NCBI GenBank assembly: GCA_946811695.1
Contig: OX328123.1
Location: 119,086,015-119,150,014 of the forward strand
Origin: Gonocerus acuteangulatus
Lineage: Eukaryota; Arthropoda; Insecta; Hemiptera; Coreidae
Direction of reading: 5' to 3'
DNA length: 64,000 bases
Shown: piece after piece, positions 1 through 11,264 of the stretch
How positions within the stretch are numbered: the first letter of the stretch is position 1
Layout of the letters: every line of letters starts with the position of its first letter
The notes under the pieces: model-generated
What the model was told of the DNA's origin: nothing
The model's database searches: none
Seen by the model: only the letters and a program-made list of their open reading frames with translations
Program-made: the position numbers and the translations under genes

Positions 1-439
1 ATGCCGAATATTCCTTAAGCAAATGGGCATTTAAACAAATTTTCAGTTGCAGGTATTTGACAAATTAATATTTATATTATTGTGCACAAAATAAGGCGGA
101 AGAAGAAAATCGTTAATAAGCTTCCAGGTACACTTATTATTGGTATTATTAACCAGTTGCGAGAGCAAAGGAGGAGATAGATTTCGATGCTTCGGTGTAT
201 CTTGACGTCCCTTCAATCCAAAGATAGAACACTTTGGATACATTTAAAAATAAGGAGGTTTAAAAAAAAAATTGTAAAAAAAACTTGAGCAATTTCGCTT
301 GGTTTCATGAATATCACGAAAATGGCAGAGAAAATGTAGTTATTGGAGAGTGTCCACTCGAAAGACTGACACATTTGCTACAAAATTACCCAGCAATAAT
401 AACGGTAAGAACACCCCATTAGTGCATCCAATCTAGGCT
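1..439. other. No gene seen; AT-rich, possible decayed LINE start
   Basis: I see no supportable gene here. From about 350 the plus strand gives short stretches that look like a frame-shifted continuation of the RNase H fragment that follows, but no single frame is open. Confidence 0.4.
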
Positions 440-1161
440 TTCTACAACACACTACTGTATACACAGCAGAACTACACGCAATCCTTTTAGCACTCAAAAA
501 CATTGAAGATACAGACACGGACGACACAACAATATGCACTGACTCATTAAGTTCCTTACACTCAATGACAAACATTTACAGCACACACCCTATTGTCATA
601 GAGATTTTTACACAATTTTTCCGACTACAAACAAAGAACAGACATATCACTATGTTTTGGTTACCTGGACATGAAGGGATTTTACAGAGCACTACAGTAG
701 ACTTACTAGCGAAAACTGCAACTCAAAGACCTACACCTGACCTGAACAAAATGACAGCAACTGACCTATGCAAACTAGCTGAAAATAAGACAGTAAACGA
801 CTGGCAGACAGAATGGACTAATTCCCAAAGCAAACTACGGGAAATAAAAAATACAATAAGACCCTGGTCAAGAGAAAGCCTAACAAGACGCGACCAAGTT
901 ATTATTACGAGACTTCGCTTAGGACACAGTTTACTAACGCACTCCTATCTAATGGAACGACAAGACAGACCTGTATGCGCATGTTGTAACGAGACATTAA
1001 CAGTTAAACACACACTTACTGACTGCAGATTACGAGACAACCTAACAATTCCTCACGACTTACAAGCCGAAAATAGTCCACATATTAACACCATACTAAC
1101 TCACTTAAAGATAATTAACCTATATTCAAAAATCGATCCCTATCTCCAATTTACCTCCTAA
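440..1161 (+). pseudogene. 3' fragment of a non-LTR retrotransposon: RNase H domain and C-terminal zinc knuckle
   Basis: This is the C-terminal end of a LINE ORF2. In the frame that is open to 1161, an acidic segment reading AELHAILLAL is followed by TDSLSSL, then WLPGHEGI and VDLLAKTA; these are the successive catalytic blocks of a retroelement RNase H. Further on, RLRLGHSLLTHSYL and a CACC-x8-H-x4-C cluster match the C-terminal knuckle of Jockey/I-type elements. The larger LINE at 33.7-37.8 kb has the same arrangement. The reverse transcriptase and endonuclease parts are missing, and the frame upstream of about 440 is disrupted, so this is a 5'-truncated dead copy. A Met occurs at 565, but the domain starts before it. 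Confidence 0.75.
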
Positions 1162-1660
1162 AGTTAATTTAAAATAATGAACGAAATAGCCTTTAGAAAA
1201 TTATTTACATTTTTAAACAATTATTATTATTATTTTTTTTTTTTAAATTACTGATTGGCAAATTTTGCTTGTAATAGCCTTCCTCCTCTGAGGAGTCTAC
1301 ACTTCCCTGGGAGACAGCCCGAACGGGAAGCGAATTAAGTTAATTAACCTACATTTAAAAATTAAGCCCTATCTCCAAAATAATCTTACCTCTTCTACCC
1401 CCTTTTTTTATTTTTTTTTAAATTTTTTATTTTATTTTATTATTTTTTTTTTTTATTTTTTTGTTCACACTCTATTTAATATCTATTATATTACCGTATT
1501 GTTATTGTGAAATATATTATATCAAAAATGTTATTGTCATTATTAATTAGCTCACTAATGTACTAGCTATACTATAAAATGTACTGACTTGTTATATCCC
1601 CAAAAAAACATAAATGTGAAATAGAGGCCAAGTTCCTGCCCCCACAAAGAAACACTCCCT
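1162..1660. other. LINE 3' flank and T-rich low-complexity DNA
   Basis: A degenerate duplication of the LINE 3' end is visible: a block beginning TTAATTAACCTA recurs at about 1110-1160 and 1337-1395. The rest is runs of T and A, with no gene. Confidence 0.4.
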
Positions 1661-1679
1661 TCCTCAAAAATATCCCCTC

Positions 1680-2220
1680 TTAAAACCCCCAAAAACGCCT
1701 TGCCATTCTACTACACTCCAAAAAAGTAGTATGAGTTGGTGTATTAATTCAACCAAAAATATTTGCCAATACAAGAGATGATACAAGAAAGAAATGTCCA
1801 AGTTCATTACTTGGAAGACCTCATAGTTACTTAAGAACAGTAAAGACACTTCAACTGACCTTTAAAAACAACAATAAAAATTCTTATATCCAGTTACTAA
1901 AATATCACTTTCCTCAACCAGGTATATTCTTAAACTTGGCAATGTTTTTTTTTTGTGCCGAAATTATCTTTAGAGAAGCTCTTCCAGATGACATTACTCT
2001 AGAGGACAAATTGATTGCTCTCTTAACTACACTATTACACTGTAAAACACAGGAATCTTATCCCGAGGATAAAAATCACAATAGGGAAAGTGCAGAAGGC
2101 CTTCCAGAAAAATATAAGAACAAAGACGAAACATTTTGGGTTTGTGATCCTAAACTTTGTAATTTAGATGGCTCGACTTTGAAAAACTTAGTATCTGCTT
2201 TGAAGTATATTATGCAGTGA
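1680..2220 (+). pseudogene. Unrecognised open frame with one internal stop; possible gene remnant
   Basis: One plus-strand frame is open from about 1687 to the stop at 2218-2220 except for a single TGA near 1729. The part after the TGA runs over 160 codons, much longer than the Met at 1936 suggests. Its composition looks protein-like: a basic N-terminal half, a hydrophobic stretch containing FFFCAEIIF, an acidic middle, and a cysteine pair in WVCDPKLC. I do not recognise the family. It could be a terminal exon, a processed pseudogene or a transposon fragment. No splice context or neighbour helps decide. Confidence 0.3.
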
Positions 2221-2298
2221 ACCCCTACGACTTTATTTACTACATTTAAGAAAGAAGTCACAACTTTTTTTGTTAAGATGCGTCGAAATGTTTTTTCA

Positions 2299-3011
2299 AA
2301 CATCAAATATAGGTTCTCCTTACCAAGACGATTCATTTGATACCCCACATGATGGGTTTCAGAAGAAATGATGGCATTTCGATGGAACAAAAAGTAAAAA
2401 CGTCATAGGTAATATGACACTCCCGTATCAAGACCTACCTACCTGCGTGCCAAGTTTGGTCAAAATAGGCCAAACGGTGTGAATTTGTATAAGGAACAAA
2501 CATACAGACAGACAGCGGAAAGATCTTTTTACCAGCCTAGTGCATTCCCCGGACCAAGGCTTACCTGTGTGCCAAGTTTCGTCAAAATCGGTCAAATGGT
2601 GTGAATTTTTGTAAGGAACAAACATGCAGACAGACAGCTGATAGACGATTTTGACTAGCCTATGACACTACCTGGATAAAGACCGACATGTGTGTCAAAT
2701 TTTGTCATAATCCGTCAAACGGTGTGTATTTGTATAAGGAACAAACAGACAGACAGACAGCTGATAGACAAGTTAACCTAGCCTATGATTCTCCCCGTAT
2801 CAAGACCCATCTGTGTCCCAAGTTTGGTCAAAATCGGTCAAACGGTACGGATTTGTAAGAGGAACAAACATACAGGCAGACAGCTGGTTTAAGATTTTTA
2901 CTGAGACTATATGCGCCTAATTGTTTCTTAAAACATCAAATATAGGTTCTTCATACCGAGACAATTCATTTGATACCCCACATCACGGGTTTCGGACGGG
3001 ATGATGGGTTT
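2299..3011. repeat. Tandem array of about 121-bp units bracketed by 75-bp direct repeats
   Basis: Between about 2400 and 2900 a unit of roughly 121 bp recurs four to five times. Each unit carries CCAAGTTTGGTCAAAAT, a block GTCAAACGGTGTG, and a tail AGGAACAAACATACAGACAG. The array is flanked by direct copies of a block beginning CATCAAATATAGGTTCT, at about 2299-2376 and 2934-3011. The same unit recurs at 62.2-62.5 kb. This is a satellite-like repeat carried by a transposable element; I cannot name the family. Confidence 0.7.
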
Positions 3012-3167
3012 CCGAAGGAAGTACAAAACTGGAACGCCCCCGCCCCGGAAGCGGAGTAAAACACAACTTTTCGCGATTTTTCGATTTTTTCCTTTAATAA
3101 CGTCTTCATATCTATCTTCATGCAAAATTTCAAGTCTCTAGCATCATGGGAAGTGCCTAATAATTTT

Positions 3168-3224
3168 GATGAGTGAGTGAGCTCACTCACTCACTCATTC
3201 ATAGGACTCACTAGTGAGTCCTAT
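3168..3224. repeat. Two adjacent perfect palindromes
   Basis: A GAGTGA/TCACTC palindrome centred on GAGCTC lies at about 3170-3197. A 24-bp perfect palindrome occupies 3201-3224, with the half-site ATAGGACTCACT followed by its exact complement. They lie in AT-rich DNA with no nearby gene, and could be the end of a transposable element. Confidence 0.7.
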
Positions 3225-3917
3225 AAATCCCGATTTTCGATGGCTTATATCTCAGAAACTATTCGATGTAGAATTATGAAAATTTCCAGTTTTATTCACA
3301 TCTAGTAGTATAATACCTGTGTAAAATTTCATAACCTTATCTTTACCTGGTTGAAAGTTATGAGAGGGTAAAAATCGGCTCTAAGACCGCCTGTAATATA
3401 CACACAGTATGCTTAGGCCTGGCGCACTACCGTGCGCCTAGATACACAATCTGCAAAAAGTATTTTGTAATATCTTGATGTACTGTTAAAGAGCAAGACG
3501 CCAAAAGTTGCGATACTCTTAATAAATAAATATCACATATCAAATACAACACACCAGACACCTGATTTAAACATTTAATTAAAACGCACTAAGATCACAC
3601 AGATCCTGCTATATGTACTTTTCTTTTAATTATAATTAAAACAAAAGTACAGGGGTAGATAATAATTATTATCTATCCTTTCTTTAGGAAAATCCCATTA
3701 CTTTAAGCTGTTCTATATCTGAGCTGAGATTAAATATTAAGATGTTAATGATTCAACAATCGGCGCTTATTATGCAAAACAGTTCGATTAGTATTCGTCA
3801 TAGATTTATTCTGAATGAATGTGTCTGACAAGAAATTCCAAACCTAGAGAAAAATTCTTTCTTTAAGATAGGACTCGCTCGGACATTTTGAAAGCATGAT
3901 TACAACGGCTCGATTAC
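3225..3917. other. No gene seen
   Basis: AT-rich, with no recognisable coding frame, SINE head or long repeat within the window. Confidence 0.4.
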
Positions 3918-4275
3918 TTGTGTCTGCGATTATCAACGTAGTTGTTACGGAATGGAGTAATTTGGAAAGGAAAAGCTAGTAGAATTCCTGCTGATAAGAA
4001 GATTGCCTGCGTGTTTTTCTTAGAATAGTGAATATCTGAGCTAAACATGTTCTTTCTGTAGCTCTGTTTTATTTTAAGACAAAGCATAATGTTAAATTAA
4101 AAGAATGAAATATTATACAGCAAAGTTACTTTTTATCCCGTTTCCTGCCTCCCTTCATAAGAAGAAAAGCCCGCTTAAGATTTCGACCAGATGACCAATC
4201 CAGAAATACCGATTGGAAAATTTCGCGTTTCAGAACTCATTGAACACGAAAATTATTTTACACAGTTTCCACTTG
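3918..4275 (+). repeat. Diverged repeat, inverted relative to 12,690-13,065
   Basis: A segment beginning GTGTCTGCGATTA aligns, with many differences, to the reverse complement of 12,690-13,065, including GGAATGGAGTAATTTGGAAA and CTGTTTTATTTTAAG. Its last part (4130-4260) resembles the head of the F1 element family: a CCCGTTTCCTGCCTCCC block, then TTTCGCGTTTCAGAAC. It is an old relic. Confidence 0.55.
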
Positions 4276-4419
4276 CTTCTTGAAAAGTCCCCTAATTTTG
4301 TAGGCAATCAAAAAATCGATGGCAGTTTATTTACGTAGTTATTTTATTTATTAATGCTCCTCATCACTGGCTTCCTAAGTATTTCTATGAAAGGACAATT
4401 TTAATGGGGACAATATCCA

Positions 4420-4790
4420 ACGGGGCATACCCACGTTGAATACATCAATCTCGTGCACCAGCCAAGTTAAGGAACGTTGGGCCTGGCCAGTATTTGGATG
4501 GCTGACCACCAGGGAAAACCGTGCGCATTTGATGTTTACAAAGGGTGGCAACCTGAATATAGCCCGGCTTTAATAGGTACCTCAGAAGTTCATAAGCTGT
4601 AAAAGACCATTTACAATTCGGGACAATTGGAGGACCGATGGTCGTGACTGGATAAGGCTCTGTGCCTAAGGATTCGATTTCTATTAGATGCGGAGACTTT
4701 TCTTCCGAAAAATAGTATTCATGATCCCTATGATGGCTACGAAAGGGAGGTTACCTGAAGATACCCCGACCTAAAAAACTGTGTTGAAAT
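4420..4790 (+). repeat. 5S rRNA-derived SINE (SINE3-like), non-functional
   Basis: From about 4420 to 4530 the sequence follows a eukaryotic 5S rRNA: GGCATACCCACGTTGAATAC near the start, then CCAAGTTAAGGAACGTTGGG, then GGATGGCTGACCACC at the 3' side. The internal pol III control region is therefore recognisable. Several substitutions and the continuation into non-5S sequence ending near 4790 argue against a functional 5S gene. They favour a 5S-headed SINE or a 5S retropseudogene. Confidence 0.65.
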
Positions 4791-5165
4791 TTAACTATAA
4801 AATAAGGACAATTTTACTGTTCCTATAATCAAAGAATAACATCCGTTTGTCATGGAGCTTGAGTTCGTGCGAGACCTCGCACATCCCGTCTTCGTGAGTC
4901 ATAAGCTAAAGTTCATGGTTCATCACGCGTTAAACATGGGGACACACGATCAGCGAAAACACGACGTTCTTGTTCCTTGATGTGAACCCACTGGTTTTCC
5001 CTCACGAACACATGAGACCAAAATTAAGGAGAAGTAATATAGCACTTTGTTGGTGAATTAAGGCAAAGATTATACGTAATTTTCATAATTGTTTTACGTA
5101 TAAGTTGATTCCGATCTTGCAAAACGTCTTCATAGTCAAATGCATTGAGCTATAATACATCAATA

Positions 5166-5168
<3 letters not shown>
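4791..5168. other. No gene seen
   Basis: Unique-looking sequence with no long open frame or recognised repeat. Confidence 0.4.
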
Positions 5169-5237
<69 letters not shown>

Positions 5238-5238
5238 A
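5169..5238. repeat. (TA)n/(TG)n microsatellite
   Basis: About 60 bp of pure TA dinucleotides, followed by a short TG run. Confidence 0.95.
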
Positions 5239-5469
5239 CTCATCGGCTTATATTTTTTAGATTTAAACTAACCTAACGTTCGGTTGCTGTCATTGAGATT
5301 TCTGTATTAACTATACTTCTGCACACCTAAGTACTTCTCAGACTGAAGAACGAAAGCAACTACGGAGAAAATGCAATAAACATGCATTGGTCGACATTTC
5401 ACCTGTTGCCGAAAACTTAATTTTTTTTTATCAACGCGTAATCAATAATTGTGATGCCGAATAAATTTA

Positions 5470-5692
5470 TTATTATGTATTATTTAAATTTTAAAGTTCA
5501 TTATTATTAACTAAGACTTTTAGGACAGGTTATCTATAGGTTACCACCCTTTTCTAGCCAGGAGAGGGCTGATGCCTTTTCTTTTTTCTAAATAAAAGCC
5601 GTCACCCCATAGTAGGAATCGAACCCACGACCCTTGGCACGGAGTGTTAAGTGCTCACGCCTTAATACTCACGGCCACCAGGCCACCAGATT
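5470..5692 (-). repeat. tRNA-derived SINE (family A), minus-strand copy
   Basis: On the minus strand the copy opens with a tRNA-like head: a box A region around GTGGCCGTGAG and a box B GGTTCGATTCC. The non-tRNA body follows, with the block CATCAGCCCT and CTGGCTAGAAAAGGGTGG. The copy at 8984-9190 shows the same order in the opposite orientation. Confidence 0.8.
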
Positions 5693-5904
5693 TTGGAAAA
5701 AATGGTTTAAAAATGCATTCAATACAAAAAAAAAAATCTCCACGTGCTTGAACAAAGTCCCCATCAAAAAGTAGGATGGAAAATTTATTTTTAAACAACT
5801 GTAAGACAGGAAAATGGAGCAGAAGTAACGGCGAGAGCAGCCGAGACCGGGAGCACCGCGATGTTGTCAGTGATACGGTGTAATCAGATCCAGCCCATTC
5901 TCTC

Positions 5905-6187
5905 ACCATGGGCGTATAGAGAAAATAATTTCGGAGGGGGCTGGGAAAATTTCGGGGTGGGGCTGAGACCATTTCCGGTGTATGGAATACTAACAATTTA
6001 GATCTTGAGAGTTTTAAGAGTTTTAGCCAACTTAAACGCTATTACACCCAAAATAGAATATGTTTTATGAACTAAATGATCTTATTTAATTTATTTTTAA
6101 GGTTTTTATGAAATTTTTACCGATCAAATCAAAATTTCGGGGGGGGGGGGGCTGCAGCCCCCCCACCCCTTATATACATGCCCCATG
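5905..6187. repeat. G/C-run MITE-like element, diverged copy
   Basis: This shares a layout with 41,755-41,942 and 55,352-55,548: GGCTGAGACCATTTCC, then a block with CTTATTTAATTTATTTTTAAGG, then a G-run followed by CTGCAGCCCCCC. The ends are inverted (ATGGGCGTATA type), suggesting a short non-autonomous DNA transposon. Confidence 0.6.
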
Positions 6188-6903
6188 CCGCTCACACCTG
6201 TAGCTGAACCGTCATGCGGTAATAAGGTTAACCACAGATTATCAAAGAAAACGATTTTGCTTATATTAAAGGTCAATTTCACTATAGTTATCTTCATTGG
6301 GGATCATTTGTCACAATGTGCTTTTATATATCTAACTAATTATTCGTAAGTGAGAAATTGCTTGTAAGGCCTTGCACACCCTGGTAAGGAGATAACGGGT
6401 CAGTGATAGCTCCGAGCTACAAGCTGAGTCCTTATAGCCGTGAGTATTTCTGTCACTAAATTAGCAATTTCCTCCCTACTTGGCTATTCGAAAGAAATCA
6501 TCTCTTATACAACTCCCTTGAGACGCCTATATTATACTCACTTACTTTTGGGTCGAAAGAAATTTTCAAAAATGCCTTAAAATATTTATCGATCCTATCC
6601 ATTATGCAACAAAACTGACTATGCCGTTAAAATGCATTTCCAAGTTACGAGTATATTCTTTCATTCATACATACTTACATTTACACACACAAACTCAACC
6701 ACTCACACAGACACATACATTTATACAAACATACACTGAGTGTCAAAATGTTAAACACACTATGCAAAATATTACTTCTGACCTATCATGTGACGAGATC
6801 AATGAAAAATTCTAATTCAATTATCTTTGACTTGCCTGAAACGTATCTGGCAATGCCATTTAGTATTATACCCCCCAAAAAAATATATAGAAAATAAAAA
6901 TAT
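6188..6903. other. No gene seen
   Basis: Short open frames here (for example the ACA-rich one at 6621-6815) are low complexity and have no recognisable domain. Confidence 0.4.
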
Positions 6904-7241
6904 GCAAACATGGAATAGTTGGGATTCGGCTAAAAAGAAACCTCAATATGATTTTTGTAAAAAATCTATATTCAGGACTTTTCGGCTACTCTTTGGTAGC
7001 CTTCGTAAGCTAAAATGACAAGAAACAAAGAGAAAACATATATATAAACGCCAAGATAATATAAACATTTATCTTACTTATAAACTTTTTTCTGTGTATT
7101 AATTTCTGTTTTCTCCTTGTTTCTTTTCATTTTAGCTGACGAAGGCTACCAAAGAGTAGCCGAAACGTCCTGAATATAGATTTTTTACAAAAATCATATT
7201 GAGGTTTCTTTTTAGCCGAATCCCAACTATTCCATGTTTGC
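6904..7241. repeat. Foldback repeat, 134-bp arms, with ribozyme-like motif
   Basis: Positions 6904-7037 and 7108-7241 are inverted copies differing at only a few positions, separated by a 70-bp AT-rich spacer. Each arm carries the sequence that forms the hammerhead-like motif described separately. This is probably the end structure of a Penelope-like or related retroelement, or a foldback element. Confidence 0.8.
7131..7175 (+). ncRNA. Hammerhead-ribozyme-like motif (type I, minimal stem III)
   Basis: The conserved core is present in order. CTGACGA is at 7136-7142. Stem II is GGCTAC (7144-7149) paired with GTAGCC (7156-7161) over a 6-nt loop. GAAA follows at 7162-7165, then CGTC at 7166-7169. 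TTTAG before the core can pair with CTGAA after the cleavage site to make stem I, with one G-U pair. Stem III is only AC/GU with no loop, as described for Penelope-like element hammerheads that work as dimers. The mirror copy on the minus strand (about 6970-7012) has core changes (CTTACGA and a disturbed ACGT) and should be inactive. Activity is inferred. Confidence 0.55.
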
Positions 7242-8983
7242 TTGTCACCTCGACGGCTAACTATCTAATCTTCATGAAAATAAAAATGTATTCTAGATGC
7301 GTCAAAATGTTAAATACTTTACACGAGGCAAATAGTAAAAGAAGAAATTAAAATTCTGTGACTTTTCCATTATCTTTCATTACTTCAAATTTTTTTTTTG
7401 GAATTGAATAAAATTATATTTTTAATGTTTCTTTGAGTTTCTTTCAGGAAGATAGATTTGCACTTTTTAAGTCGCCAATTGTGAAATATTGTCTTGACTT
7501 CCAATATTCTCTTCCAGTAAGAATTCCCAAACCATAAAATTTCCTCCGACAATTTGCCGCCAAGATAATATAAGTTCTTTTCTTATTAAATCAAGGAAAG
7601 AAAAAGAAATAGCTATGAAGTCCGTCCAAATTAAATGTTTCCTCACCAGAAGAAATAACTTCCTTCCATTAATCGGTCCATAATTTAACCATTTCTGCAA
7701 AACTCATTCGACTCAACGTCTTCTTGAGGACACTAATATGAAGCAACTTGGTCAACTGATGATTCTGCTTTACGTCCAGGAATAATGGTTCTCTTGTCTA
7801 TGTTGAAAACAGAAGATATTCGAACGGAGAAACGAACTTCCTGGGGAACATTGCGGTATTTTAACAAGCCTTCAAATAAGGGCCCATATTTAAACCACCC
7901 CCATTAAGGAAAGATGACGAGTATCATATGTGTTCTAAAAGCATGCGTGACTTAAGGTATGCTTTAAATGTAGCATAAGGTGTCTCAGATTTATGGGTAT
8001 CGCTGTGAAATTATTTTTAACTAAGAATAAGAACATTAAGAGAGAATCCTCTGAGATTTTTCACCTCATCGCGGCACTGGTTCGTGTGAAGAAATTGACT
8101 TGCTGTATATAGGAGGATGTCGTAATTGAAAGAAGCGATCGTCTACACGGGAGTAATTCGTTGAGACTGTTTCAATTAGCAGCATCCTTTCTCGTCGGCG
8201 ATTTGAGAAGATGTATCCTTTCAACAACTACTCCGAGTCTTTTAGTCACTTGCCCGACAAAGGAGGCAATACAATGGTGCAACGTGTACAAGGCCAGTGT
8301 GCAATCCTCTTGCCAACTATAGTAACATATACAGTAATTGCTTTCTTCTCTCTTCATCTTCAGCACATGCTGCACGCACACACACACGTGTGCGTGAGAT
8401 CATGTGTCTTGATGGTTAATTAGTAAAATTTGTTATTCTATTTCCGTTAACATATTCACAATTTGCATTTCTGAATAAATTTAAATCTATATACATGCAT
8501 AAATATGCGACAAAAGAGTTGTACGGTGAGAAATCAGCTTGTTCTTAAAGTTTGCTATTCTGTGATGATTTTCTCAAGATAGTTTAAAAAAAACGCACTC
8601 TAATTTACTTATTGCAATTGTGTATGGCCGGCCTTGCACTGCCAAGTTTCAGAAAAGAACAACAAACAATTTTCTTGTGATATCTTTCTTTTGTCCAAAA
8701 GAAAATTCTGAGGACAATTAGTTAAAAGCGCCTTAATTCGTTCATCAGCTCTAACCCCAAAACTTCTTTATTTAATTCTTCTTAAAACTAAAGTTTCGGT
8801 TCAAACAACTAGAAAAAAAATAAAGAAAGTGTTAACACCTCATTAAACCCTCTTATTTCATCATTTATATTAATATTACTACCTTATTCAATATTTTTAT
8901 ATAATTTAAAAACTTATATTACCTCAAAACCAGCAGCTCCTTTTTTACACACACTATTCTAAGCAAGTTTTTAATCTTTTGTT
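7242..8983. other. No gene seen
   Basis: I see no recognisable gene or repeat in this 1.7 kb. The short open frames around 7467-7700 and 8172-8423 lack recognisable domains and overlap each other on opposite strands. Confidence 0.4.
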
Positions 8984-9190
8984 GGAGACCCGGTGGCCGT
9001 GAGCGTTAAGGCGTGAGCACTTAACACTCTGTGCCAAAGGGTCGTGGGTTCGATTCCCACTAGGGGTGGTGGCTTTTCTTTAGGAAGGAAAACGCATCAG
9101 CCCTATCCTGGCTAGAAAAGGGTGGTGACCTATAGATAACCCGTCCTAAAATTCGTAGTTAATAATAAATGGACGCTAAAAATTGAATAA
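8984..9190 (+). repeat. tRNA-derived SINE (family A) with 12-bp target duplication
   Basis: The copy begins with a tRNA-like head (GTGGCCGTGAGCG, then GGTTCGATTCCC as box B) followed by a body with ACGCATCAGCCC and GGCTAGAAAAGGGTGG. It is flanked by identical 12-mers TAATCTTTTGTT at 8972-8983 and 9191-9202. This is a classical target site duplication and proves LINE-mediated retroposition. The 3' tail is an AATTGAATAA-type repeat rather than poly-A. Confidence 0.85.
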
Positions 9191-9221
9191 TAATCTTTTG
9201 TTACTTCAAATAAGGCGTAAA

Positions 9222-9575
9222 ATCATACCCTTGATCCATAGATTGTGATTCAATTTCTAAATTTCTTTCTCTAATATTGATCTATATTTGCCTGGTAATA
9301 CCGATTTTTTGGTGCTAATGACCTAGGCAGTCGAAGCACCTTAATAGGAAAAAAAATACCTCTTGTGTGTAATTGTACATGTGTGTAATTGTACAAAATA
9401 CCCCTTTGTGTGTAATCATACCCTTGATCCATAGATTGTGATTCAATTTCTAAATTTCTTTCTCTAATATTGATCTATATTTTAGTAATACCGATTTTTT
9501 GGTGCTAATGAAGTAGGCAGTCGAAGCAGATTAATAGGAAAAAAAATACCTCTTGTGTGTAATTGTAAAATGTAC
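9222..9575. repeat. Tandem duplication, period about 188 bp
   Basis: A block starting ATCATACCCTTGATCCATAG occurs at about 9225 and again at about 9415, with near-identical sequence up to AATACCTCTTGTGTGTAATTG. Each unit includes GGTGCTAATGA followed by CAGTCGAAGCA, which also appears next to the family B SINE near 61,150-61,180. Confidence 0.75.
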
Positions 9576-11065
9576 ATAAATTTGGAGACTATGTAGTTCT
9601 ATTAATCACACAAAAGGCTAAAAAATAATGAACGATATGTATGTATGTGGATATAAAAAAAAAATATTAGGGACGTCTTAGTGCAATGCCTTAATAATAT
9701 CGTTCAATTCAATTTTATCGCAAATGGTGATAAAAAGCTATAAAGATATTGCAGTTATCCGATTGACCTATCTTTTTATTTTGATTAGATATTGCCGGAA
9801 GAATTGGCTGTATTTTATCTTTAGAACGTTCCAAAAAACCGTTATTTGGTTGTGTGTCCGTTGCATTTTTGTATTATTCTTTGTGTTATATAAATGAATC
9901 TGACATTTGTACGAAGGTTGTTCAAGGAAACTAAAGTTGGCTTTGGCTAATGTGATAATCAATAAAGGTGGTAGAAAAATTGATTGATTTATTTATTATT
10001 TGTACACATTAAATAGTAAATCACCCCTTTCCAAGTCTTCTCCATTATTGATGACACCTATCACGAGTAGTTTCTACTCGTGATAGAGTCTACTTTTCTT
10101 TATACTATACGCAGATTTATCATTGATAAATTTAGAAAATATTTTAATCGAAGGAATGTGAATAAAACATCTCTACACGCTTTCACTATATTTATTTTCA
10201 TCCCTTCATGTTTCATGCCTTTTGGTGGTTCTTTAGAGGAAACGTTTATAAAGAAACTAGCTTCAGCCTCAACTTGAGGAGGAGAACCATCCACTAGTAG
10301 GTACTGTCTCGACGTGCCCCTACTAATGAAATCCTCTTTTGAACTTTATAATAGTATTTCCCACTCTTATGACGTTGACCTGATGACGCCATTAGGAGGT
10401 GCCGACAAGAAATGTCGACGTAACCCTCAGGTCGTGGAAAAGTTCTGTCGTTCAAATTTTTATGACTATATATGGTATATTTATTGCTTAGCCGAGAAAC
10501 CATAGAAAAGTTAATTAAAAAATGATTTGACACCTAGAAGGTGTCGCTGACATGAATACTTGTACAAAACAAATGTGATTTTTTTTTAGATTTAAAAAAA
10601 AAAACGTTCCGAAAAATGACTGATTTTTGCATACCTAAATTATTGTGTATTTCAGGTCTTCCGAAAATATAAAAAAAAAAAAAAAAAAATAGCGTGCCCC
10701 CTCAACACTCAACTATAGCGACCTTTTTATTACAGATGCGCCTAGGACAAGTAACTAACCACTGGGAATCGCTAGTTGTACCGCAGAAGTACTTACATTC
10801 TTTGGGAATAGTAATCATCTCTGAGTTACAAGCGCAAAACCAAACTGGTCATACGTTAGTTAGTTGGTGCTTATGACCTCAGCAGTAGATGCACCAAAAG
10901 AAAAGAAAAAAAAAACACGTCAGTTAGTATGTGTAGTACAGTAGCTATGTCCATTTATACAGAAGCGTACTAAGATTTACAAAATTTGAAATGAAATAAT
11001 GACACATTAATAATTGAAGGGGTCGGGGCAAAATAGTGCCAAGCAACATTTTGAACACAACTTCT
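9576..11065. other. No gene seen; short homopolymers
   Basis: No supportable gene. The open frames at 10,080-10,530 lie on both strands over the same DNA and show no domain. An A-run lies at about 10,671-10,689, and a GGTGCTTATGACC / GATGCACC piece at 10,867-10,895 resembles the SINE-linked block seen at 9.3 kb. Confidence 0.4.
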
Positions 11066-11220
11066 GTAGCTGCTATATGTTGGATATTATGTAGGACAAT
11101 CAGTCTATGATGCAAATGCTATTGAAATATGACTACAAGCTCTGTATGCTACTTAATCTTGTTGCCCCAAACCATTTCAACTGATTGTCCCGCATAATAT
11201 CCAACATATAGCAGCTACAG
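11066..11220. repeat. Foldback repeat, about 39-bp arms
   Basis: Positions 11,066-11,105 and 11,181-11,220 are inverted copies (GTAGCTGCTATATGTTGGAT and its complement) around a 75-bp loop. This is MITE-like and contains no coding sequence. Confidence 0.75.
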
Positions 11221-11264
11221 CTAAGGTTTGTTAAAAATGTTGTTTGAAATATTTATCAAGACTG

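Noticed and set aside
2400..2900. Possible CRISPR-like repeat array
   Set aside because: Units are about 121 bp, diverged and contiguous without spacers, and the genome is eukaryotic.
4420..4530. Functional 5S rRNA gene
   Set aside because: Substitutions in conserved positions and lack of a T-run terminator at the expected end favour a SINE or pseudogene.
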